From NCBI GenBank assembly GCA_947371775.1, contig CANBQX010000119.1, positions 1 through 5,972 of the forward strand: a stretch of 5,972 bases of DNA. The letters run 5' to 3'. A program made the translations under genes and the position numbers. The notes beneath the pieces are model-generated. The model made no database searches. It had not been told where the DNA came from and worked only from the letters and a program-made list of their open reading frames with translations. Source of the DNA: Comamonadaceae bacterium (lineage in GTDB: Bacteria > Pseudomonadota > Gammaproteobacteria > Burkholderiales > Burkholderiaceae_C). Positions 1 through 4,987 of the stretch are shown here, piece by piece (positions within the stretch are counted from its first letter, which is position 1; every line of letters starts with the position of its first letter).

Positions 1-296
1 GGGCCGTCCAGGATGCACAGGCGTTGGCCTGTAGCGGCGTCAAACACCACCACATCGCCCTGGATGCTGGGCAACTGGCGGCTGGCGTTGTCGGGGATGA
101 AGGTGATGAGCTTGCTGATGGCCAGCGTGGCATCGGTGGCAGGCATCACAAAGTAGCTACCGCCGCCAGCCAGCGGCAGCACCATGCGCGGGGGCACCTT
201 GACCGTGGGGTCTTGGAGCAGCGCCTCGATATGGCGCGCCAGAGCGGGGTATGGCAGGGCTTGGGCGGTTTGGGCGGGGGAGAGATGCGTGCTCAT
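1..296 (-). CDS. Ornithine cyclodeaminase / mu-crystallin family protein, N-terminal part (cut by window edge)
   Basis: Only the first 98 complete codons are visible; the reading frame runs off the left edge. I translated it by hand from an ATG at 296. The order of motifs fits the ornithine cyclodeaminase/mu-crystallin family: Pro-Pro-Arg at 35-37, a Gly-rich turn (LAGGGS, 42-47), FVMPA at 49-53, then SKLITFIPDN (61-70), whose Lys62 matches the conserved substrate-contacting lysine region. These are followed by QLPSIQGDVVVFDAATG (74-90) and CILDG at the edge. The NAD(P)-binding Rossmann domain would follow outside the window. Known activities in the family include ornithine cyclodeaminase, delta1-pyrroline-2-carboxylate (or delta1-piperideine-2-carboxylate) reductase and alanine dehydrogenase; the N-terminus does not tell them apart. 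The start lies 4 nt after the amidohydrolase stop with no clear Shine-Dalgarno sequence, so translation is probably coupled. Third gene of the Bug operon. Family confident, reaction unknown. Confidence 0.85.
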   Translation of the reverse strand, partial: MSTHLSPAQTAQALPYPALARHIEALLQDPTVKVPPRMVLPLAGGGSYFVMPATDATLAISKLITFIPDNASRQLPSIQGDVVVFDAATGQRLCILDG

Positions 297-300
297 GCAC

Positions 301-1482
301 TCATGGTGCCAGAAAACGCTCCGTGAGACGCACCCAGAAGGCGGCACCGATGGGAATATTGCGGTCCTCAAAATCGTAATTGGGGTTGTGCACCATGCAC
401 GCGCCGTGGCCACCTGTGGCCGCATCGCCGTTGCCGATAAACAGATAGCTTCCCGGCACGGCTTCCAGCATGTAGGCGAAGTCCTCGCTGCCGGTAAGAG
501 CTTCCGTTTGCAAGATGACGTTGTCTGGGCCCACAAGCTCCATCGCAATCTCACGCGCCAATGCCGTCTCAGCACCTGTATTGACCAGCACCGGATAGCC
601 GGGCAAAAACTCCACACTTGCCTGAACACCATAGCTTTGGGCCTGTGCCTCGACCAGTTCGACAATTCGCCTACGCAAAAGTTCACGCACGCCTCGGTCC
701 AAAGCCCGCACACTGAGCTTGAGGGTGGCCTGCTGGGGAATCACGTTATTAGCCACCCCGGCTTGAAAAGCGCCGACCGTGATGACAGCCATTTGCAGAG
801 GCGCCACATTGCGCGAAACAATGGTTTGCAGCGCCATCACGATAGACGCACCCGCCACTACAGGGTCCGCGCCCAGATGGGGCATGGCTCCATGCCCGCC
901 AATGCCCTCCAAGTGCACCAGGACGTTTTCACTGGACGCCATGGTCGCGCCCTCCCTAAGGAGCAACTGTCCCGGCCGAAAGCCGGGTAAGTTGTGCATC
1001 GCAAAAATCGCATCACACGGAAAACGATCAAACAAGCCGTCCTCCATCATCTTGCGGGCGCCGCCCAGACTTTCTTCGGCGGGTTGAAAAATCAGGTTCA
1101 ATGTCCCGTCAAACTGCCCGCCTGTAGCCAGATGCTCCGCCGCGGCCAACAGCATGGCGGTATGGCCGTCGTGCCCGCAGGCATGCATCAGACCCGTATG
1201 GCAACTGGCGTAGGGCAAGCCCGTGGTCTCTTGAATGGGCAGGGCGTCCATATCGGCGCGCAATCCCAATTTGCGCGCGCCACTGCCGCGCTTGAGCTGA
1301 CCGACCACACCTGTGCCACCCAAACCGCGGGTGACGCTGTAGCCCCAGCCCTCCAGTCGCTCTGCCACCAAGTCACTGGTTCGAAACTCCTGAAAACCGA
1401 TTTCGGGATGCTGATGGATATCGCGACGCAATGCGGTATAGCGCTGCGCACTGGCCAAGAGTGCGTCGGGCAATGACACCAT
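301..1482 (-). CDS. M20D family metallo-amidohydrolase (hippurate hydrolase / IAA-amino acid hydrolase type)
   Basis: A full-length 393-residue protein, the usual size for the HipO/ILL2/AmhX group of peptidase family M20D. These cytoplasmic enzymes use a two-metal centre to hydrolyse N-acyl amino acids and related amides. Visible motifs in order: RRDIHQHPEIGFQE (19-32), LRADMDALPIQE (74-85), ACGHDGH (101-107), QPAEE (133-137), AMHN (161-164), the dimerisation-domain motif GGHGAMPH (195-202), GSEDFAYM (331-338) and VHNPNYDF (364-371). By family homology the metal ligands are Cys102, His104, Glu137, His163 and His365, with Glu136 as general base; all are present, so it should be active. There is no signal peptide. 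The ATG at 1482 lies 5 nt after the stop of the Bug gene and has no good Shine-Dalgarno sequence; it is chosen because the N-terminus matches family starts and there is no room upstream. Substrate (N-acyl amino acid, hippurate-like amide, or other) cannot be told from sequence. Confidence 0.95.
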   Translation of the reverse strand: MVSLPDALLASAQRYTALRRDIHQHPEIGFQEFRTSDLVAERLEGWGYSVTRGLGGTGVVGQLKRGSGARKLGLRADMDALPIQETTGLPYASCHTGLMHACGHDGHTAMLLAAAEHLATGGQFDGTLNLIFQPAEESLGGARKMMEDGLFDRFPCDAIFAMHNLPGFRPGQLLLREGATMASSENVLVHLEGIGGHGAMPHLGADPVVAGASIVMALQTIVSRNVAPLQMAVITVGAFQAGVANNVIPQQATLKLSVRALDRGVRELLRRRIVELVEAQAQSYGVQASVEFLPGYPVLVNTGAETALAREIAMELVGPDNVILQTEALTGSEDFAYMLEAVPGSYLFIGNGDAATGGHGACMVHNPNYDFEDRNIPIGAAFWVRLTERFLAP

Positions 1483-1487
1483 GGCGC

Positions 1488-2486
1488 TTATTGCGCTTGC
1501 AGGTTGATGGACTTGGCAATCGCGCGGAACTGCGCCGTTCCATCGGCATATACCTTGCTCACAACCGGCAGCGATGCGGGCTGGGCAGTGAGCAGACTGT
1601 TGGACTCCAGTCCGGCGTGAACCGTTGGATCGGCCAGGGTTTCGGTGATGGCTTTGTGCAGGACATTCACCACCGCATCGGGGGTGTCCTTCTTCACAAA
1701 GTAGCCTGTCCAGATGTTGAAGGTGAAGTCTTTAAGTGTCTTGCTCTCGCCGACCGCGGGAAACTCCTTCACACCGTCCAAACGGGTGGAATTCAGCATG
1801 GCCAGCACTTTGACTTTGCCTGACTTTTGAAAGTCGAGGTACTTCTTACCGTAAGGTGCCAAGAAAAAGTCCACCTGACCCGCCATCACATCTTGTTCGG
1901 CAGGTGCGGCACCCCGGTAGGGGACATGGATCATGGGAATGTCGGTCACCTTGGAGAGATGCTCACCGAGCAAGTGGTAGAAGGATCCCGGTCCAACACT
2001 GGCGTAGGTGACCGGCTTACCTTGTTTTGCCGCCTTGCGGGCGTACTCGACAAACTCATCCACCGAATTCACCGGCAAATCAGGGCGCGCCAAAAACGCA
2101 ATTTGCGCGGTGGCAATCATCTGGACGAGACGGAAGTCCTCACTCTTGAATTTGATGGCTGAAATGGCCAGGGGAGCCAAGATCAACTCATTGGGAGAGC
2201 CCTGGAAAATGGTGTAGCCATCGGATGGGGCATTGAGTACCTTTTGCGCCGCAACGGAACCGCTGGCGCCGCCCAGGTTGTCGACCAAGACGGGCTGACC
2301 CAGGTTTTTGGACAGAGACTGGTTGACCGTGCGCGCAATGATGTCGGACAAACCGCCCGCCGGGTACGGAACCATCAGCGAGACGGGCTTGTTCGGAAAG
2401 GTCTGTGCAGCCACGGAAGCGGCCACGGCAAAGCTGGCGACAACGGTGCTGCAAGTGCGCAGTAAATGGGTGAGGCTCAATCGCAT
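1488..2486 (-). CDS. Bug family (TctC-type) periplasmic solute-binding protein
   Basis: A 332-residue secreted binding protein of the Bug/TctC family, typically 320-335 residues and greatly expanded in Burkholderiales. Residues 1-27 are a signal peptide: Arg2/Arg10, a hydrophobic stretch (VVASFAVAASVAA) and a likely cleavage after Val25-Ala26-Ala27. The mature part opens with the family hallmark FPNKPVSLMVPYPAGGLSD (30-48), followed by IIAR, GQPVLVDN (63-70), GASGSVAAQKV (73-83), DGYT (89-92) and the second-lobe motif VPYRGAAPAEQDVMAGQVD (188-206). Family ligands are small carboxylates such as tricarboxylates, amino acids, nicotinate and aromatic acids. No TctA/TctB membrane components are in view, so this is an orphan receptor within the window; many Bug proteins are. 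Being first in an operon with an amidohydrolase, it may deliver or sense that enzyme's substrate (inference). The ATG at 2486 is supported by an AGGAG six bases upstream. Confidence 0.95.
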   Translation of the reverse strand: MRLSLTHLLRTCSTVVASFAVAASVAAQTFPNKPVSLMVPYPAGGLSDIIARTVNQSLSKNLGQPVLVDNLGGASGSVAAQKVLNAPSDGYTIFQGSPNELILAPLAISAIKFKSEDFRLVQMIATAQIAFLARPDLPVNSVDEFVEYARKAAKQGKPVTYASVGPGSFYHLLGEHLSKVTDIPMIHVPYRGAAPAEQDVMAGQVDFFLAPYGKKYLDFQKSGKVKVLAMLNSTRLDGVKEFPAVGESKTLKDFTFNIWTGYFVKKDTPDAVVNVLHKAITETLADPTVHAGLESNSLLTAQPASLPVVSKVYADGTAQFRAIAKSINLQAQ

Positions 2487-2492
2487 GGCTGG

Positions 2493-2497
2493 CTCCT
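2493..2497 (-). promoter_or_regulatory. Ribosome binding site of the Bug gene
   Basis: Read on the minus strand this is AGGAG, followed by a 6-nt spacer and the ATG at 2486. It is the only strong Shine-Dalgarno sequence in the left operon; the two downstream genes lack one. Confidence 0.75.
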
Positions 2498-2514
2498 GAA
2501 GTGATGTGAAGTGA
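2498..2514. repeat. GAAGTGA direct repeat in the Bug gene leader
   Basis: GAAGTGA occurs at 2498-2504 and again at 2508-2514, exactly 10 bp apart start to start, in the untranslated leader just upstream of the Bug ribosome binding site. The period is about one helical turn, so it could be read from one face of the DNA, but seven bases is short and chance is possible. Confidence 0.4.
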
Positions 2515-2528
2515 ACGATGTGGTGTGT

Positions 2529-2558
2529 ATCGTAGGCAGCTCATACCAATGAGTCCAA
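2529..2558 (-). promoter_or_regulatory. Candidate sigma-70 promoter of the Bug/amidohydrolase operon
   Basis: On the minus strand, TTGGAC (2558-2553) can serve as a weak -35 and TACGAT (2534-2529) as a -10, with an 18-bp spacer. The -10 matches TATAAT at four of six positions; the -35 matches only three of six, as expected for a promoter that needs an activator. A start near 2522 would give a leader of about 35 nt including the AGGAG. Predicted by eye only. Confidence 0.35.
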
Positions 2559-2560
2559 TG
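2540..2560. repeat. CTCAT-N4-ATGAG dyad overlapping a CCAATG direct repeat
   Basis: CTCAT (2540-2544) and ATGAG (2549-2553) form a perfect 5-bp inverted repeat with a 4-bp spacer. CCAATG is also repeated at 2546-2551 and 2555-2560, a 9-bp period. The cluster sits across and just downstream of the proposed -35 of the Bug promoter, where the activation subsite of a LysR-type regulator is usually found. The dyad has an even centre and does not itself match T-N11-A. Confidence 0.4.
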
Positions 2561-2574
2561 TATTATTTTCCTAG

Positions 2575-2595
2575 TTATCATTCATTTTTATCATT
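2575..2595. repeat. TTATCATT direct repeat
   Basis: TTATCATT occurs at 2575-2582 and 2588-2595, 13 bp apart start to start. The second copy forms the left part of the proposed LysR box. The repeats lie in a stretch (2561-2600) with only 6 G or C in 40 bases, in strong contrast to the GC-rich genes on both sides. The repeat itself is certain; a function is inferred. Confidence 0.5.
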
Positions 2596-2600
2596 AATAA
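2588..2600. promoter_or_regulatory. Candidate LysR-type regulator binding site (T-N11-A box)
   Basis: TTAT-N5-ATAA is a 13-bp imperfect dyad that satisfies the classical LysR-family T-N11-A rule; five of the six symmetric pairs around the centre at 2594 are complementary. Its centre is about 70 bp upstream of the predicted Bug transcription start, close to the -65 position usual for the LysR-family recognition site. It is also only 15 bp before the regulator's own ATG, so it could mediate autorepression. The AT-rich setting makes chance dyads more likely, which limits confidence. Confidence 0.45.
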
Positions 2601-2615
2601 GCCGGGCGGAAGACC

Positions 2616-3512
2616 ATGAACATTAAGCACCTGGAACACCTGTTGGCGCTTGCCGACTGCGGCTCGTTTAGCCGTGCGGCGGACAAGCTGTTCATCACCC
2701 AGTCGGCGCTCAGCCGCAGCATTCAAAGTCTGGAACAAGACCTGGGCGCCCGGGTGCTGGATCGCATTGGTAAGCGCAATGAACTCACACCCTTGGGCCA
2801 AGACGTTGTTGCGCGGGCGCGGCACATTGTTCGCGACACTGCGGAGCTGCGCCACAGCGCCAAACTTCTGCAAGAAGGTGGCAGAGGCTTGATCAACGTC
2901 GGCTTGGGGTCTGGCCCCGCTGCGCTGCTGATGGTGCCTCTGATGTGCGCTGCGACCACGCAAACCGGCATGCGGGTGGCGGTGACCCAAGGACCCGTAG
3001 AGTTGCAAATCTTGCAATTGCGCAGCCGCCAATTGGACGCCATGGTGGTGGACATGCGCCGCGTGATCCCTGCCAGCGACCTCAACATCGAATCCATGGC
3101 GGAATTGCGAGCCGGGTTTGTCGTCCGGGCCCGGCACCCGCTGGCGCGGAAAAAAATCACGACGCTCGCGGATGTGCTGCGCTTTCCGGTGGCATCAACC
3201 CCCCTGTCTGACGAGGTGGCGCGCTTGTTGGTCGACCAGTTTGGTCCAAAGGCGAACCCCTCCGACATGGTCACTTTGCGGTGCGACGATGTGGCCAGCC
3301 TGGTTCAAACTGCAGCCCAAACCGATGCGGTATTTCTAGGTGCGCTGGCCGCCGCGCGCAGCGGATTGGAAGACGGTAGCCTGGTGGAGCTTGCACTCAA
3401 ACCGCCGTTAGCAGCCACCGCGCGTTTTGCGTATGTGACCCTGGCCGGGCGAACTGAGGCACCTGCGATGGCCTATTTCCGTACCTTTGTCCGCGCGCAC
3501 TTGCGGGATTGA
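2616..3512 (+). CDS. LysR-type transcriptional regulator
   Basis: A 298-residue protein of standard LysR-family length. The N-terminus (MNIKHLEHLLALADCGSFSR) leads into the winged helix-turn-helix at about 17-37 (AADKLFITQSALSRSIQSLE), followed by the wing (DRIGKRNELTPLGQDV, 49-64) and a linker helix to about residue 88. The rest is a periplasmic-binding-protein-like effector domain beginning at GLINVGLGSG (91-100), with the conserved late segment DDVASLVQTAAQTDAVFLG (224-242). It is transcribed divergently from the Bug/amidohydrolase operon across 129 bp, the classical arrangement for a regulator of the neighbouring operon, so it probably controls that operon in response to its substrate or a product (inference). 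The ATG at 2616 gives the expected family N-terminus; only a weak, closely spaced GGAAG (2608-2612) precedes it. A -10-like TATCAT (2589-2594) or TATTAT (2561-2566) lies upstream, without a convincing -35. Effector unknown. Confidence 0.95.
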   Translation: MNIKHLEHLLALADCGSFSRAADKLFITQSALSRSIQSLEQDLGARVLDRIGKRNELTPLGQDVVARARHIVRDTAELRHSAKLLQEGGRGLINVGLGSGPAALLMVPLMCAATTQTGMRVAVTQGPVELQILQLRSRQLDAMVVDMRRVIPASDLNIESMAELRAGFVVRARHPLARKKITTLADVLRFPVASTPLSDEVARLLVDQFGPKANPSDMVTLRCDDVASLVQTAAQTDAVFLGALAAARSGLEDGSLVELALKPPLAATARFAYVTLAGRTEAPAMAYFRTFVRAHLRD

Positions 3513-3519
3513 AGGTGGC

Positions 3520-4233
3520 TCAAACCCCCAGGTACGTCGCCAGCGCAGCGTCGTGCAGCAGTGCCTCGCCGCTGCCGTGCATCACGACCTGGCCTTTTTG
3601 CAGCACGAGGGCGGTGTCTGCCCGCTCCAGCACCTTGCGGTAGTCGCGGTCCACGATCAGGGTGGCAATGCCGCTAGCGCGGATTTCGCCGATCACGCGC
3701 CAGATCTCGGCCACGATCAGTGGTGCCAGGCCTTCGGTTGCTTCGTCGAGAACGATGAGCTCGGGGTGGGTCATGAGCGCGCGGCCAATGGAGAGCATTT
3801 GCTGTTCGCCGCCTGAGAGCTGGGCGCCCAGGTTTTTCAAGCGCTCGGCCAGGCGCGGAAAGGTCTGCAGCACCCGTTCCAGCGGCCAGTCATTGCGGCC
3901 ATCGCGCCCCACGCGGGCCGCCATTTGCAGGTTTTCCAGCACCGTGAGGTTGGGGAACACGCCCCGCCCTTCCGTCACATAGTCCACGCCCAAACGGGCC
4001 ACGGTGTGGGGTTTGCTGTGCGAGGCATCGACGCCAAAAAAGTGAATGTCGCCGCTGCGTTGGGGCACATGGCCCAGCAGGGTGCGTATCAGCGTGGATT
4101 TGCCCATGCCATTGCGCCCCAGCAGGCCCACGGTTTGGCCGCGCGCAATCTGCAGGTCTACGCCGTGCAATATATGGCTGGAGCCATACCAGGCGTGCAC
4201 GCCCTTGGCATCGAGTATCAGCTCGGTGTCCAT
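3520..4233 (-). CDS. livF: HAAT/branched-chain amino acid-type ABC transporter ATP-binding subunit LivF
   Basis: A 237-residue ATPase, the usual LivF length, that would pair with LivG on the cytoplasmic face of the LivHM permease. Visible: Walker A GRNGMGKST (39-47), the LivF-typical Q-loop region YVTEGRGVFPNLTVLENL (85-102), signature LSGGEQQ (139-145) and Walker B LIVLDEATEGLAP (159-171). Two deviations stand out: the D-loop region reads DEATEGLAP where LivF usually has DEPSEGLAP, and the H-loop region reads LIVDRDYRK (192-200), with Arg196 where LivG-type subunits have His and common LivF proteins have Gln. The frame is open upstream to an ATG at 4284, but I place the start at 4233: this gives the normal N-terminus (MDTELILDAKGVHAWYGSSH), is preceded by GGGGGAG at a 7-nt spacer, and lies one base after the livG stop. 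The transport substrate (branched-chain amino acid, other amino acid, urea or aromatic acid) is not decidable here. Confidence 0.92.
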   Translation of the reverse strand: MDTELILDAKGVHAWYGSSHILHGVDLQIARGQTVGLLGRNGMGKSTLIRTLLGHVPQRSGDIHFFGVDASHSKPHTVARLGVDYVTEGRGVFPNLTVLENLQMAARVGRDGRNDWPLERVLQTFPRLAERLKNLGAQLSGGEQQMLSIGRALMTHPELIVLDEATEGLAPLIVAEIWRVIGEIRASGIATLIVDRDYRKVLERADTALVLQKGQVVMHGSGEALLHDAALATYLGV

Positions 4234-4234
4234 C

Positions 4235-4987
4235 TCAATGCTCCCCCAAATAGGCCACACGCACCTCGGCGCTGTTGCGCACAAAGTCAGGGCTGCCCGA
4301 GGCGATCACGCCGCCGTTGACCATCACCGTGATGCAATCCGCCACGCGAAACACGGCATCCATGTCATGCTCAATCAGCAGCAAGGCATGCGTGTCTTTG
4401 AGCGACTCCAGCAGCGCCAGCATGCGTTCGGTTTCTTCGGCACCCATGCCGGCCAGCGGCTCGTCCAACAGCAAGACCTGGGGCGACGTTGCCAAACACA
4501 TGGCAATCTCTAACTGGCGCTTTTGGCCGTGGGACAACAGCCCAGCCTCGCGCTCCAGTACCGCGCTCAATCCCGCGCGCTCAGCAGCTTCCACTGCCGC
4601 CGCATTGCTGGCTTGGCAGCCACGCGCACCCTGCCAAAAATTCCAGGGTTTTTGCACGCTCGCTTGGGCGGCCAAACGGCAGTTTTCCAGCACGCTGAAG
4701 CTGGGGTAAATCGTGTTGCGCTGGTAGCTGCGGCCCAGGCCTGCGCGCGCACGCCGGGGTTGGCTCCACTGCGTCACATCCTGACCCAGCAGTTCCACCG
4801 TGCCCGAGGAGGGCTCGACTTCACCCGACAAGATATTGACCAGGGTGGATTTGCCCGCCCCGTTGGTGCCAATCACCGCATGCACTGTGCCGCGTGCGAC
4901 CTCCAAGGACACGTCATTGAGCGCCAGCAAGCCGCCCCAGCGGCGACTGATGTTCTTGCCCCGCAGCAAAACGTCAGTGGCTTGCAT
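4235..4987 (-). CDS. livG: HAAT/branched-chain amino acid-type ABC transporter ATP-binding subunit LivG
   Basis: A 250-residue ATPase of the LivG type. Visible in order: Walker A GTNGAGKST (40-48), Q-loop Gln89 in GRSYQRNTIYPSFSVLEN (85-102), signature LSHGQKRQLEIA (151-162), Walker B VLLLDEPLAGM (171-181) and an H-loop histidine in LLLIEHDMD (202-210). All catalytic motifs are intact. LivG normally has LSYGQ at the signature; LSHGQ is a mild variant. The frame stays open upstream to 5089, but the ATG at 4987 is the better start: it gives the expected N-terminus and has a near-perfect AGGAGG (4993-4998) five bases upstream. It overlaps the end of livM by 14 nt and ends one base before livF, so the three genes are surely co-transcribed and probably translationally coupled. 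Confidence 0.94.
   Translation of the reverse strand: MQATDVLLRGKNISRRWGGLLALNDVSLEVARGTVHAVIGTNGAGKSTLVNILSGEVEPSSGTVELLGQDVTQWSQPRRARAGLGRSYQRNTIYPSFSVLENCRLAAQASVQKPWNFWQGARGCQASNAAAVEAAERAGLSAVLEREAGLLSHGQKRQLEIAMCLATSPQVLLLDEPLAGMGAEETERMLALLESLKDTHALLLIEHDMDAVFRVADCITVMVNGGVIASGSPDFVRNSAEVRVAYLGEH
4241..4247 (-). promoter_or_regulatory. Ribosome binding site deciding the livF start
   Basis: GGGGGAG on the minus strand, 7 nt before the ATG at 4233 and inside the end of livG. It supports this ATG over the in-frame ATG at 4284, which would add 17 residues unlike any LivF N-terminus. Confidence 0.65.

Noticed and set aside
184..990. Plus-strand open frame of 268 codons opposite the amidohydrolase and cyclodeaminase genes
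   Set aside because: Antisense to two well-supported family genes; its composition is rich in His, Arg and Gln, typical of a shadow frame in GC-rich DNA, with no recognisable domain.
2487..2615. Riboswitch, small RNA or small protein gene in the intergenic region
   Set aside because: At 129 bp with two divergent promoters to fit, there is little room; I see no riboswitch-like conserved core, no terminator hairpin with a T-run, and no small frame with a ribosome binding site.
2571..3137. Minus-strand open frame of 188 codons opposite the LysR gene
   Set aside because: It covers the strongly conserved helix-turn-helix region in antisense, has no recognisable motif, and would run through the AT-rich intergenic island as coding sequence.
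4234..4284. N-terminal extension of livF to an ATG at 4284
   Set aside because: It overlaps the livG end, lacks similarity to LivF N-termini, and the ATG at 4233 has a well-spaced Shine-Dalgarno sequence.
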